This document shows positions 19,918 through 30,097 of a stretch of 64,000 nt of DNA, piece after piece. The position numbers and the translations under genes are program-made. Position 1 is the stretch's first letter. Each line of letters begins with the position of its first letter. The DNA lies in assembly GCA_006503475.1 (NCBI GenBank), contig RSEH01000241.1, positions 1 through 64,000 on the forward strand. Reading direction: 5' to 3'. This stretch comes from Stentor roeselii (lineage: Eukaryota; Ciliophora; Heterotrichea; Heterotrichida; Stentoridae). The notes below the pieces were generated by a model. The model was given only the letters and a program-made list of their open reading frames with translations. It was not told the DNA's origin and did not search any database.

Positions 19918-22182
19918 TTAATTAAAGATCTCAATTAAGTTCCCAGTCGTGAATGTTTCGTTATTATAAGATTTAAACTTCTCCTGAATGAAGCATATCA
20001 ACTCGAAGATGTCTTTGCTGTGAAGGCCAAGGTAAAGTTTTTTCACATTCAAAGCGAATTCAGAAACTGTTATCAAACCGTTTAGGTCTAAGTTGAAAAT
20101 ATCGCTAATATAAAGGTTTCGGTATTTTTTTCGCTCTTTTATCAAGTTGATTGAATCTTCAGCAGGAAAAGAAGTTTTAAACTTTCTCATAACGATTTTA
20201 AAGTAAATAAGTCCTTCAGGGTAAAACTTTAATGACCAGAACCTCCAGATTTCTTCTTGGAAGTTAATTCCTAGGAAAATTAAGACTTCTTTGAATCCAT
20301 TCCAAGTTATTTTTTGGGTTTCTTTGCCGAATTTTTCCTTGATTGCCTTGAGAATTTTATTCGAGTTTCTTTTAATTTGCTTGTAAATGGCCAGTTTGAT
20401 TTTCAGTCTTTGACTTGTTGAAAACACTTCCCAATCATGAGTATATTTTTTCAGTTTCTTTGAAATCTGAGAGAATTTCGGACTTTTTTCAGTCAAACTT
20501 TGATCATCTTCTTCTGGTTCACAGAGAAACTGCGCTAAAAGTTTGTTATTCCCTGAGTTGTTCAGGTTTAACTTTGATTTTTTTAATCGATGTTCCAGGT
20601 CTTCTGAGAAGATTGGAAGACTTTCGTCAAAATCATCACCAAGAAGAGTTTCTGTTATTTTTCCTTTCGGGATACGGTTTTTTTCCATTCTCAAGGCGAT
20701 ATCGTTGAATACTTTCACAAGATCTGGGCTTAAATGATGTCGATTTTCGCAGTGAAGGGTTAAAGTTGATAAGAAATGGTTCCCTGTTTGAGTTTTTATC
20801 TTCCTGTTCAAAAAATTCTGAGTTTCTTTAGGACTTTGAAATGAATTTCGTTTGATTTCAATGGGATTTACTGGAAAAAGAGGAAAATTATCATCTTTGT
20901 GGGCGTCGTAGTCGTATTTGTTGTACCATTCTTCTATCAGATCTAAAGAAATGTACTTTTCATTTACGCCCATTACGATCAGTGCATTTTCGATAAACTT
21001 TCTACTCATTCCTTTGATTTCTTTTTCAAATGTGAAGCAAAACTCTTCAACAGTGAGAATCCTTTTGTTGTACTTATCAAAAAGTGAGAGAAAAACTTCA
21101 ATCATCATGTTTTTCTGTGTAATGATTTTATGGATTCTTTTGAAGAACTTTGGAGGATTTTTTAACTTTCTTGAGGTGTCTTCTTCGATGACGTTCATTG
21201 TTCTAGCTTTTCTTAAAGCATTTCTGTAAGATGTGCTCAAATTTTTCACTTTTTCGTTTTCTTCAGTCCTTTTTTTTAGTTGGCTTTCAAGGTCATTGTG
21301 TTTTTTCTGGTTTTCTTCATAAACTGTTGAAATAACTTTAAGTTTTTCTTCCAATTCTCTGTTTTTTTCTGAAAGTTCATTGGTTTGAATTTCTAGCTCT
21401 TTAACTAACTCAGTTATTTCGGTCTTTTTTTGTTTAAATTCAGCAAGTTTCGCGTTTCTTTTAAGATTTTTCTTCTTTTTCGTCTTTTCCAGGAACTTTT
21501 CATGAGATTTCAATTCAACAATTTCTTTGTTGATTTCTTCAAGAGTCACGTAGTACTCTTGGTTAATGTTTCTCAGTTTTTCAAGCTCTTCTTCGAGGGT
21601 CTTCATTCGTTCTTCGTTACTTTCTGATTCTTTTGGGAATTTCATTAGCATCAATGAGTTGACTAACATTGTTTTTAGTTTTTTGCATTCTTCCATTGTT
21701 TCTTTGATTTCTTCTTCGGCGTTCATGGCTCGCTTGGTTCTCATTTTTGACTTTAGTTCGTCTGCTAGACTTTCTTTTAGGGTCAATCGTGATTGACATT
21801 TCCGAAATGTCATTTTCAGGTTGGGAACCATTCTACTTGTCGCACTGGCAAATCCAAGAATTTCCCAATTTTTTTCCTTCGCTAAAAACTCTTGGTCAAG
21901 ATCCATCAATTTTCTCTTAAGTGTGAAGTTCTCAGTTTCCAAGTCAAGAAGTTTAGTCTTTAAAGAATTGTTTTCAATATGCAAGGTTTCAGAGTCAATC
22001 AAACATTTTGAACGGTTTTCAAATATTTTTTTCCCAGCAGGTTGAGGAACTGCACGAAAAGTAGTCTTTGTTAACGAGGAACTCAGATTTTTCATTGTGT
22101 TGTTAATCGAACAGTCGTCGAAAGTCAAAGGATCAGAGGAATTTTGAAGCTCTGAAAAGGTTTTAGCTTTACCGAGAAACAT
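19918..22182 (-). CDS. Coiled-coil protein with EF-hands
   Basis: 754 residues. A Ser-rich N-terminus (1-50) is followed by long coiled coil (about 55-330) rich in Glu/Lys heptads. The C-terminal half is helical, with at least two EF-hand-like segments: about 364-380 (FDKYNKRILTVEEF, degenerate) and about 694-707, where NLDLNGLITVSE fits a canonical 12-residue calcium loop with Gly at 6 and Glu at 12. The layout suggests a calcium-responsive structural protein of the cortex, basal body or axoneme, which is inference. The start MFLGKAK follows AATA directly. The stop lies 1 nt from that of the convergent gene. Confidence 0.75.
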   Translation of the reverse strand: MFLGKAKTFSELQNSSDPLTFDDCSINNTMKNLSSSLTKTTFRAVPQPAGKKIFENRSKCLIDSETLHIENNSLKTKLLDLETENFTLKRKLMDLDQEFLAKEKNWEILGFASATSRMVPNLKMTFRKCQSRLTLKESLADELKSKMRTKRAMNAEEEIKETMEECKKLKTMLVNSLMLMKFPKESESNEERMKTLEEELEKLRNINQEYYVTLEEINKEIVELKSHEKFLEKTKKKKNLKRNAKLAEFKQKKTEITELVKELEIQTNELSEKNRELEEKLKVISTVYEENQKKHNDLESQLKKRTEENEKVKNLSTSYRNALRKARTMNVIEEDTSRKLKNPPKFFKRIHKIITQKNMMIEVFLSLFDKYNKRILTVEEFCFTFEKEIKGMSRKFIENALIVMGVNEKYISLDLIEEWYNKYDYDAHKDDNFPLFPVNPIEIKRNSFQSPKETQNFLNRKIKTQTGNHFLSTLTLHCENRHHLSPDLVKVFNDIALRMEKNRIPKGKITETLLGDDFDESLPIFSEDLEHRLKKSKLNLNNSGNNKLLAQFLCEPEEDDQSLTEKSPKFSQISKKLKKYTHDWEVFSTSQRLKIKLAIYKQIKRNSNKILKAIKEKFGKETQKITWNGFKEVLIFLGINFQEEIWRFWSLKFYPEGLIYFKIVMRKFKTSFPAEDSINLIKERKKYRNLYISDIFNLDLNGLITVSEFALNVKKLYLGLHSKDIFELICFIQEKFKSYNNETFTTGNLIEIFN

Positions 22183-23004
22183 TTATTGTGAGATTTTAAA
22201 AGAAATGATTATTGATTTTTTAGGATTTTTATTTTCTGAGAGTTTTTATAAGTTATGGTTCGAGTAATCATTTCGCATGGAGGATTTTTAGAAATGCATT
22301 GAAGAAATGGATAAAATGAACTTAAAACCTTTGTAAAATTAAATGTTTTTTGAAATTTTATTCAATAAGGGTTAATTAAGACTACTGGTTTTGAGTTTGA
22401 TTAGCTTGAAGTAATTTTGATTGCTTGAGACGATTAATAATTTATATTTTAATTTCTGAATATTTTTAAGAATTAGTGTTTTTAAGTCTTATGGTGATCT
22501 TTACATTTCTGGAGTATCGATTTAACCAAGCTATATGAAAAAAATACTTACTTAAAAATGATAAATTTCTTGATTTGATAAGCTATTTTTTACATCAAAA
22601 TATATATTGAACCATGCTTCCTTTGTTTATTATCTAGATAAAAATTAGAATCATACAAACTTTGATTCATTTCTGATTACTGTTGATATTAGAGTAAATT
22701 ATAAACCTTACTGATTGAATGATTTATCGGCATTACCATAGCACAAAGTTTAGTTCAACTACTGATCATCTATGTCATTTTAATGTGTAACTATTGATAA
22801 TCCTCATATAAAACTACAAGATATTTAACAAATTTCAAATTCATTACACTTGAAATAATAAAATACTTAACTACTTAAAATTTCATCAATTTTCGGTAAT
22901 AAATATCCTCAATCTTTTCTCTCTTATTCTTCCTTCAACCAACCCTGACTTACTCTACTTGGCCCATGCGAATAAACATCAAATATTCTTAAAGTAATTC
23001 AAAT
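22183..23004. other. Divergent intergenic region
   Basis: 822 bp between divergently transcribed genes, strongly AT-rich. No coding region, RNA or repeat seen. It should contain the promoters of both neighbours. Confidence 0.45.
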
Positions 23005-23538
23005 ATGGCAAGCAAGCAGCAGAATCCTAGAAGACAACCACAGCTTCATACAGGGAAGACAATGGTCCAAAAGCAAGGAAACAAGCTTCCAGATTATCTT
23101 GTAAAATCCAACTAGATCGATGACCTCCGTGCCGCAGTAGCGATCTACGAAACAGAAGACCAGCCAGGCGTTATTCAAATGAATTACGTCAGAGGAATAC
23201 TTTGGAACTTCGGATTTTGGCGGCTGACAAGCAAGGACTTCGAAAAAGAACTCATAAGTCACGACATTGATACTAAACGGACTTCGCTTGAATGGAACGA
23301 GCTTTTAAGCATAGTGACCAGGAAATACTACCAAGGAGGACGTGAACAAGAAATCAAAGACACTTTCAAGATATTTGACCGAAAGGAAAAAGGAACAACT
23401 ACAGTCGCTGAGATCAGAGCCGCACTTCAAAGTAAACTCGAAGTCCCAGTCACTGAAAATGAAGTAAATGAAATGTTCGAAATGGCTGGACTTGACCCGA
23501 GTCAGCCTATTTCATTGAACGATTTTATGAACGTGTAA
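23005..23538 (+). CDS. Calmodulin-like EF-hand protein (two exons)
   Basis: Removing the 15-nt intron 23101-23115 joins an ATG exon (MASKQQNPRRQ...) to the open frame ending at 23538, giving 172 residues. A short basic N-terminus is followed by a calmodulin/troponin-C-like fold with two pairs of EF-type helices. The clearest loop (FDRKEKGTTTVAEI) has Gly at position 6 and Glu at 12 but Lys in place of acidic ligands, so calcium binding is doubtful. Similar small EF proteins occur in outer-doublet and dynein regulatory complexes; I cannot assign one. The first exon cannot be skipped because the downstream frame has no good ATG before residue 55 of the spliced product. Confidence 0.8.
23101..23115 (+). 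other. 15-nt intron
   Basis: GTAAAATCCAACTAG, phase 0, after the codons for PDYL and before IDDLRAA. Retention would stop translation at the terminal TAG. Confidence 0.88.
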
Positions 23539-23747
23539 AATTTATACAGGATGAAAAGTTTCTAATTCTTTAATATTATTAGATTTAGATGAGTTTTTTC
23601 TTTGGAATTTAGGGTCTTTGAAATATCTTCAAAAAACTACAGTCGAAAGTAGTAGATTAGAAGATTAATACTTATGAAAAATTTCAAGGTATTGAGAACT
23701 TGAATTTAATTATTGTTTATTAGAGACTTTCTAATAACCCTCAAATA

Positions 23748-24443
23748 TTAATTATCAGTTTTTGTAGATTCCACCTTTTCACTCTTATCAATTTTCTTTA
23801 AAATTTCCTTCAACTCCATTTCCAGTTCCTTAACCTGCTCCTCCTCTCCACATACTAAAACCTTACAAAACTTTCCCTCAGGCTGTTTCAACAAAGTGAC
23901 TTCCAAATCAACTCTCCGATCATGTTTTTCTTTACATTTACTCTGCATCCTTTCCACCTTGCTAAACTTAAAAACCATTCCATTAAACAAAACCTTTTGA
24001 ATGCAATTGCGAAAAACCAAAAAAAAACATTGACTTTCACTTCTCTTCAAAACCTGCAGTTCTCCTTTTCCAAGACAAACATCTTTTACCCAAATTTTCA
24101 TTTGAAAACATTTAATCTTCAAAAACTCTTTCTGTAAACTTGGAAGTACTTTCCTAGGAGTTGAATTTTCAACATGATCCTCTTCAAGCTTCGCAATTCT
24201 TTCATTAGTTTTCTGCTCACATAAAGGATCTCCAAGAAAAGCAAGAAGATTTAAAAAGTTTTCAGAAGCGGGTTCAACTTTTTCTTCATTTCCTTTATTT
24301 CTCCTTGCTTTAAACAATTTCCTTTCACTAGGACAAGTTTCTGAGTCGTTGGCTTCTGTATCTGAAAAGATTTCTTTTTTTTCTTGATCTTTCTGCTGAG
24401 ATTGACTTTCAGGGCCTAACTGTTGACTAGCGCGCCTTTTCAT
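23748..24443 (-). CDS. Ran-binding-domain-like protein
   Basis: 231 residues with a charged disordered N-terminus and a compact C-terminal domain. The segment WVKDVCLGKGELQVL, followed by FFLVFRN and VLFNGMVFKF, resembles the RanBD1 fold (W..RG.G.L.vL...R.vMR...kv..N). That fold occurs in RanBP1, RanBP3 and nucleoporins such as Nup50 and binds Ran-GTP or acts in nuclear transport. The usual Arg of MR is present as FRN. Only 8 nt separate the start codon from the stop of the upstream CEP120-like gene on the same strand. A nuclear transport role is inferred from fold resemblance only. Confidence 0.6.
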   Translation of the reverse strand: MKRRASQQLGPESQSQQKDQEKKEIFSDTEANDSETCPSERKLFKARRNKGNEEKVEPASENFLNLLAFLGDPLCEQKTNERIAKLEEDHVENSTPRKVLPSLQKEFLKIKCFQMKIWVKDVCLGKGELQVLKRSESQCFFLVFRNCIQKVLFNGMVFKFSKVERMQSKCKEKHDRRVDLEVTLLKQPEGKFCKVLVCGEEEQVKELEMELKEILKKIDKSEKVESTKTDN

Positions 24444-24451
24444 TTTTATTA

Positions 24452-25900
24452 TTAAACAGTTTGAAGTACTTTAATCTGCTTGTCAAGCTCTTGAATGATA
24501 GGGTCTTCTTCGTTGTACATGCCTGAGTTGATCAAGGACTCGATTTCGTCTCTTAAACGCTTTATTTCTGGGTTTTCCACCTCCGCGGGCCATGGAAGCT
24601 TCAAGTTTGTGACTGAACATCTGACGCATTCGTGACTGGCTCTTACGGCAAGTGAGTCTAACTTGATTTTCTCAATTTCTGTCTGAAGAGCTGAAAGCTT
24701 TTCTTGTTCTTTCAGGTCCCAGGCTCTTTTTTCTTCTTCGTAATCGTAAAGAATTCTTAAAAACTCCTCACGTGTCGACTCACAACTCTTCACAAGTACC
24801 TCGCGTTGAGAAGAGAAGGAAAGAAGGTCTTTTGACATTTGAAGGTTTTTTCTCATTAAGTCCTCGATTTCTTGCTTCATTTTTGAAACTGCTTCGAAGT
24901 CTTGCTCGCGTTTTAAGTTTCGAAGGACTTCTTCAGCTTGGAAAAGCTCGGATTTGAACTTTTCGAGTTGAATTTCAAGAGTTTTTGTTTCTTTTCCAGC
25001 TTTTCCTGTGATTTCTTGAAAGGTTTTTCGTGTGATGAGGATTTCTTCTTCTTTTAATGTGAGAGTTCTGATGACTTCGTCGATTTTCATCTTTTTAGCC
25101 TCTTCGAGCTTGACAAGAGCTTTTTCTCGTTTTTGTAATTCAAGTGTTTTCATTCTGACTTTATTTTCAAGGCTATTCAGGTCCTGAAGAGACTTCTGAA
25201 ACTGACTTTCTCTTCTATTTTCATTTTCCTGCCATTCAGCAGCAAGATTTCCAAGATATTCAGCTTCTCTAGCCTTAAGTCCAGCTTTCCACTTAGCTTC
25301 TTCAGCTCTTTTCCACATTTCAAGTTCAAGAACTGCTTTATAATCAGCAGGATTTTCAGTTCTAGCCAAAACTGCTCCTTTACGTTTAACACCCAAATCT
25401 TCTAAAAATATCAAAACTCGAAGTTCTCCATTCACGCGACTTTTGACTTCATTTTTTTCGTCTTCAGGAACAAGAACTTCTTGCCAGAGGTCCAAGACTC
25501 TCAATACAGAATCAGTTGTTTTTTTTATCGGTGCTCGAAGGACTTGGTTCATTTCGACTGTGACTGAACCGATTTGAACGTCTTTTGAATACTTGTCTGA
25601 ATGCCATAGTTCAATTTGAAGTGGCGTTGAAGCCAGGAATGAGTAAAGCTCGGACTTTGACATGAAGAATTCTTGCGATTGAAAAGCGTTTTCGATACGG
25701 TTTTCTTGGGTCTTTCGGATTGGCACTGATGAGGTTTTCCGCGTTCCGAGAAGTTTGTAGCTGAACTTGGTGTAAAGCTGGAAGGAGTCTTCTGTGTTGC
25801 GGATTGAATGGAGCTCGAGGGATAAACGCAGGTGATGGTCTTCTTCTGTGGGAGATGAAGGTTTCATCTCTTCTTCGAAGTCTTGGGAATACTCGGACAT
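24452..25900 (-). CDS. CEP120: CEP120-like centriole protein
   Basis: 482 residues. The N-terminal half (about 22-175) reads as a C2-type domain (LRLSLELHSIRN ... LQIELWHSD ... GSVTVEMNQVL) of the DUF3668 kind found in CEP120. The following segment, DYKAVLELEMWKRAEEAKW then LAAEWQENENRRESQF, closely matches the CEP120 ELExWK ... LAEEWK..D.ERE signature and starts a long coiled coil (about 190-430). In animals and algae CEP120 elongates centrioles and basal bodies, which suits a ciliate with thousands of basal bodies. It is shorter than the vertebrate protein: only one C2-like domain is visible. Start MSEYSQD follows AATAAAAATA. Confidence 0.75.
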   Translation of the reverse strand: MSEYSQDFEEEMKPSSPTEEDHHLRLSLELHSIRNTEDSFQLYTKFSYKLLGTRKTSSVPIRKTQENRIENAFQSQEFFMSKSELYSFLASTPLQIELWHSDKYSKDVQIGSVTVEMNQVLRAPIKKTTDSVLRVLDLWQEVLVPEDEKNEVKSRVNGELRVLIFLEDLGVKRKGAVLARTENPADYKAVLELEMWKRAEEAKWKAGLKAREAEYLGNLAAEWQENENRRESQFQKSLQDLNSLENKVRMKTLELQKREKALVKLEEAKKMKIDEVIRTLTLKEEEILITRKTFQEITGKAGKETKTLEIQLEKFKSELFQAEEVLRNLKREQDFEAVSKMKQEIEDLMRKNLQMSKDLLSFSSQREVLVKSCESTREEFLRILYDYEEEKRAWDLKEQEKLSALQTEIEKIKLDSLAVRASHECVRCSVTNLKLPWPAEVENPEIKRLRDEIESLINSGMYNEEDPIIQELDKQIKVLQTV

Positions 25901-26340
25901 TATTTTTATTGAGATTTGGGGTAGAGAGGGTATTTGGTTTTTTTTTTAATATTGAGGATTTATTGGAGTGGTTTTGTTTTATTGGTTTGAGTTGTGATTT
26001 AATTGTTTTTTAAGGAGAAAATTTTTAGGTTTTTTAATTAATTATTGTGATTGGTCTTATGGTTATTGTTAGTATAGCAAGGATTTTAAATTTCTTGGTT
26101 AAAATGTTTATATTGGCAATATTGAATTTTTAGAAAATTATTTGTTTTTGTAGTTGATTCAACATAATTTTCTCACATTGCAAAAAAACAATATTAGTGG
26201 ATTTTATCATCAAATTAACTCTTTATTCATTAGGTCTTTAAACCATTCAAATTCATAAAAATTGCCAAATTCATCCATAACCTAGAATTTCTAATTTCAA
26301 GCCATATTCAAGTATTAAATTCTTACATTCAAAATCGAAT
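25901..26340. other. Divergent intergenic region
   Basis: 440 bp between divergent genes. The left part is G/T-rich and the right part A/C-rich on the plus strand, so each gene has an A/C-rich leader on its own coding strand. No ORF or RNA seen. Confidence 0.45.
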
Positions 26341-27582
26341 ATGGAAAACTTAAGAACAAACAATGAAATCTCAAATTTTTCAGAAGAAATAATCAGCGAA
26401 AAAGACCTGCCATCCTATTTGAGTTCCTTAGAGCTTCAAGCTCTTCTACACATCCAAAGCAACGACATATCAAACGGTTTGCTAATCCTAAAAAGATGCG
26501 AAGAAATCATGGAATCGATTTCCGCTCAAGGCGGTATCCTTTCAAGCAACATGGTGATCAGCATCTTACACAACATCTCCTACTGCTACCAAGAGTAACT
26601 TCTACCCAGACTCGAAGAGACCCCAAAACTCTTAACCTACATCGACGCCTGCTTCTTCAACGTGAAAACTCTCGACTTCATCAAAGGAAAAGTTTCTTTA
26701 TCAGAAGACCGAATCCGTCGCTTTAAGTTCGCTTCAAAGCTTTGTCTTCAATGTTCCAACATTTTTTATTCATGCGGGCAAAAAAAGAAGTCCTTGAAGT
26801 TCGCATCAGAGGCTTACAAAAACTCCTGCAAAGCTCTTCAAGAGACTTTTGAAATATGTAAAAAGTACCAGATGAATATACAAAGTAAACCAAAAAGTAC
26901 CAAATTGAGTAAATCTGAGAAAAATAAACTGCTTTTAATTGAAAGAGCTTTACCGACACTAGAAACTGTTCATGGCTTCTTGGTCAATGGAAGTATTCAT
27001 AAGGTTGGAATGAGGTCTGCCTTGGGAGTCAAGGGCGACCCTGACTGGGTCGCCATGTTTAATTTGAATGAGTTGATGACATTGGTACCTGTCAAGTCCT
27101 CTGACTTCACGCAAGGCATGGGCATCCAGGCGGAGTTCACGAAGGACTACCTCTTCTATAAAATAGGACTTTTGGCACTTAGTATGCATGTCTTAGGACT
27201 TAGACATGCATCTCTTGGAAGTAAAGACCTTGCGCAAAAATTCTGTATTTCTGCTTCGAAACTTTTAAAAAATTTTTTTAGTGAAAATTCACCAATTGTT
27301 CAAGAAATTCAAAGTTTTTCTTGCTTTGAAGCTAGTGAAAATAGCCCTGCTAAACAGAAAAGGATTAGGAGGAATAAATCTTTGAGTTTTAACCTTGCGA
27401 AGATTAATGTACATTCCTCAAGTTTTACGAAATTTCGAAGTATTTATGAAAAAAATAACTTTGATACTCATAAAAGTAGTCCTAAGAAAAAAGTGAAGAG
27501 AAATGTTTCTTTTACTTCTAATGTTTTCAGGGAAATGAAAAAAAGAAGTGCCTCTTCAGAACTGAAATTAAATGTTGAATAG
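26341..27582 (+). CDS. Helical-repeat (TPR-like) protein, two exons
   Basis: The 15-nt intron 26595-26609 (phase 2) joins MENLRTN... to the downstream frame, giving 408 residues. The first 250 residues form paired amphipathic helices (LELQALLHIQ, ISILHNISYCYQELEE, ASKLCLQCSNIFYSCGQKKKSLKFASEAY) typical of TPR arrays. A central segment (MRSALGVKGDPDWVAMFNLNELM) is likely a specific functional site. The C-terminus is basic and Ser-rich. No catalytic motif. I do not recognise the orthologue; the style is that of ciliate-specific TPR proteins. Confidence 0.75.
26595..26609 (+). other. 15-nt intron
   Basis: GTAACTTCTACCCAG, phase 2. The split Glu codon is GA|A. Retention gives an immediate TAA stop. 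Splicing keeps the downstream frame used from 26610 to 27582. Confidence 0.88.
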
Positions 27583-27760
27583 TTGAAAGATAAAAAGTGG
27601 ATATTCAAGATTTGCTATCATAATCATAGTTTAAATCATTACATTTTCGCTAATAAAGAAAGTTTACTGAAAGAGTTAAAAAATGTTCATTGAAAATTTT
27701 TCTATCAAAAAAAATTCATTTTCTTGAATTTTTCTCTTCCTTCTGGATCAATAATAAAAA

Positions 27761-28363
27761 ATGCAAAGAAGCCAAACCAAATACGATCACATGAAAGCTC
27801 GATGTCAATGGTTAAACTACACCCCAAAGACAGACTCTTCTATTTCAGGCAAAAAGCGTTTTGCAGTAAATAAAAACGTGAACTCTTCCCAATTCCAGCA
27901 AATTTTAGAACAAGGACCAGTTCCAAGACTACATCGCCAGTCACTCCCAAGCATAACGAAGACTTCTAAGAAGATCAACGAGTTGGATACTAAAAAAGAG
28001 GCAGAAGTTCAAGTGGGCGTCGACCAGTTCTCTAAACTTGAACAGCAGCTGAAGGAGAAAGAGGCTCAAATCTCGATTCTTCAAAATATGTTTTCTCAAG
28101 TCACCCATCGACTTGATCACTCTCCTCACACACCTATCAAGTCTCGTGTGAGACATAAATCGATTATTGACCAGTCAATTCCAAGCTCTTCTGCTAATAA
28201 TGAAAAAAGTTCGGTCTTAAGAAATAGCTCGATGCCTTCTATTAGGAGTAACAAGTATATTGATTTTTCACAACATCCTGCTTTTTTTCAGCCTAAGTTC
28301 ACAAAATCTAGGCCTAAAATCGTTTTGACTAACCCAATAACCGGTGTGTTACCTTTTTATTAA
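27761..28363 (+). CDS. Hypothetical protein with short coiled coil
   Basis: 200 residues. Basic, Ser-rich and mostly disordered, with one predicted coiled-coil stretch at about 85-117 (KLEQQLKEKEAQISILQNM). No known domain. The start follows AATAATAAAAA directly. The next gene (2-hydroxyacyl-CoA lyase) starts 14 nt after this stop on the same strand. Function unknown. Confidence 0.65.
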   Translation: MQRSQTKYDHMKARCQWLNYTPKTDSSISGKKRFAVNKNVNSSQFQQILEQGPVPRLHRQSLPSITKTSKKINELDTKKEAEVQVGVDQFSKLEQQLKEKEAQISILQNMFSQVTHRLDHSPHTPIKSRVRHKSIIDQSIPSSSANNEKSSVLRNSSMPSIRSNKYIDFSQHPAFFQPKFTKSRPKIVLTNPITGVLPFY

Positions 28364-28377
28364 ACCTAGTAGAATAA

Positions 28378-30021
28378 ATGTCAGCATTCGCAGTCCTAAG
28401 CCAATCCCTCCAAGCTCAAAAAGTGAATCAAGTATACGGAATAATCGGCATTCCAATAATCGAGTTAGCAATCGGTCTAAACTCTTCAGGCATCACCTTT
28501 TACGGTTTCCGCAACGAGCAACAAGCAGCATACGCAGCAGGTATCGAAGGTTACTTAACCCAACGTCCAGGAGTCTGCGTGACCGTGAGTGGTCCCGGTT
28601 TCACAAACGCCTTATCCGGCCTTGCCAACGCGAAGGAAAACTCTTGGCCAATGATTTTAATATCCGGTTCTTCAGAAGTAAGCAACTTAGGAATGGGTGC
28701 TTTTCAAGAGTTTCCCCAAAGTGAAAGCGCTCGAGACTTCTGCAAATGGAGTGTGAGGGTCGGTTCACTTGACATGATTCCAAGAGTCGTTGAAAGAGCT
28801 TTTCGAGTCGCTCTTGGAGGACGCCCTGGACCGGTTTATATTGATTTGCCTGCAGATGTTTTAAGAAGCACTGTTGAGAAGATTCCTCCTGCCTTGCCTT
28901 ATGTGAATTACTCTCTTCCTTTCCCTACTCCTCTTGCTGTCCAGCAGGCGGTTGAGTTGTTGAAGCAGGCGAAAAGACCACTTGTTGTGGTGGGAAAAGG
29001 CGCTGCTTATTCAAGGGCTGAGGAAGAGGTAAGGATGTTTGTTGAAAGCACTGGAATCCCTTTTCTTCCTACTCCCATGGGCAAGGGAGTTGTTCGGGAT
29101 GACTCGCCTTTTGCAGCTTCTGCTGCAAGGACTACCGCGATTGGACAGGCTGATGTCATCTTACTTCTTGGAGCGAGGTTGAATTGGATCCTGCATTTTG
29201 GACAACAACCCAGGTTTGACCCGAATGTTAAGTTTATCAATGTTAATGTTGATCCTGAAGAATTGAGTAATAATTGCAGATCACAGGTTGAAGTCTTTGC
29301 TGATGTTAAAAGCTTTGTGGGAGAAGCGAATAAGATTATTCATGGATGGAAATTCAATCAGCCCGAATGGACTCGTGCTTTGAGAAGTGGAATTGAGAAG
29401 AATTTGAAATTGAGTCAAGTTCAGTTAACCTCTCCAGAGTTTAATTACTACAAAGCATTAACAACAATCCAGAACTCCTTATCAGAAGATACGATTCTAG
29501 TAACCGAAGGAGCAAATACAATGGACATAGCAAGAACAATAGTCTATTCCTACCACGCTCGATCCCGTCTTGACGCAGGTAGTTGGGGAACAATGGGTGT
29601 AGCGATGTCCGCCTGCATAAGTGCAAAAGTCCTGAACCCGACCCGTCCAGTGGTGGCGATAGTCGGAGACTCTTCATTCGGCTTCAGCGCGATGGAGTTA
29701 GAAACCGCGACAAGGTACCAGCTGTGGTTCACAGTGTATGTGATAAACAACAACGGCGTCTTTTCAGGCCACAGCTCACTGGGCAACAACCCTAAAGAAA
29801 TCCTGCCCAATGCTCTTAACCCAAGTTCCAGATATGAACTCATGGCCGAGGCTTTTGGAGGAAAAGGATTTGTAGCGACGAATGTTGCTGAATTGGAAAA
29901 AATCACTCAAGAAGTGAAAGGAACGAATAGGGTTAATCTCGTGAATGTTAGGATTAGTACTGAATCCGCGAAGAAACCTCAGACGCACTTCTGGTTAACT
30001 GCTCCTCCTCCGAAACTTTAG
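28378..30021 (+). CDS. HACL1: 2-hydroxyacyl-CoA lyase (ThDP enzyme)
   Basis: 547 residues of the thiamine-diphosphate superfamily, closest by eye to HACL1/oxalyl-CoA decarboxylase. Family landmarks are GIIGIPIIELA, the ThDP-activating Glu47 in RNEQQAAYAA, GYLTQRPGVCVTVSGPG, the MGAFQEFPQ block characteristic of HACL1, and the C-terminal ThDP/Mg motif beginning GDSSFGFSA near 429 and ending NNNG about 27 residues later. HACL1 cleaves 2-hydroxy-fatty acyl-CoA to formyl-CoA and an aldehyde in peroxisomal alpha-oxidation. The C-terminus is PKL, a plausible type-1 peroxisomal signal. The start follows AATAA, 14 nt after the previous stop. Confidence 0.9.
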   Translation: MSAFAVLSQSLQAQKVNQVYGIIGIPIIELAIGLNSSGITFYGFRNEQQAAYAAGIEGYLTQRPGVCVTVSGPGFTNALSGLANAKENSWPMILISGSSEVSNLGMGAFQEFPQSESARDFCKWSVRVGSLDMIPRVVERAFRVALGGRPGPVYIDLPADVLRSTVEKIPPALPYVNYSLPFPTPLAVQQAVELLKQAKRPLVVVGKGAAYSRAEEEVRMFVESTGIPFLPTPMGKGVVRDDSPFAASAARTTAIGQADVILLLGARLNWILHFGQQPRFDPNVKFINVNVDPEELSNNCRSQVEVFADVKSFVGEANKIIHGWKFNQPEWTRALRSGIEKNLKLSQVQLTSPEFNYYKALTTIQNSLSEDTILVTEGANTMDIARTIVYSYHARSRLDAGSWGTMGVAMSACISAKVLNPTRPVVAIVGDSSFGFSAMELETATRYQLWFTVYVINNNGVFSGHSSLGNNPKEILPNALNPSSRYELMAEAFGGKGFVATNVAELEKITQEVKGTNRVNLVNVRISTESAKKPQTHFWLTAPPPKL

Positions 30022-30097
30022 AATAAATAAAAGTAGAGAAAATCATGGTGGGTAGTGGTTTAAAGTTGAGAATCGATAGTAATTTTTAGGTATATCT

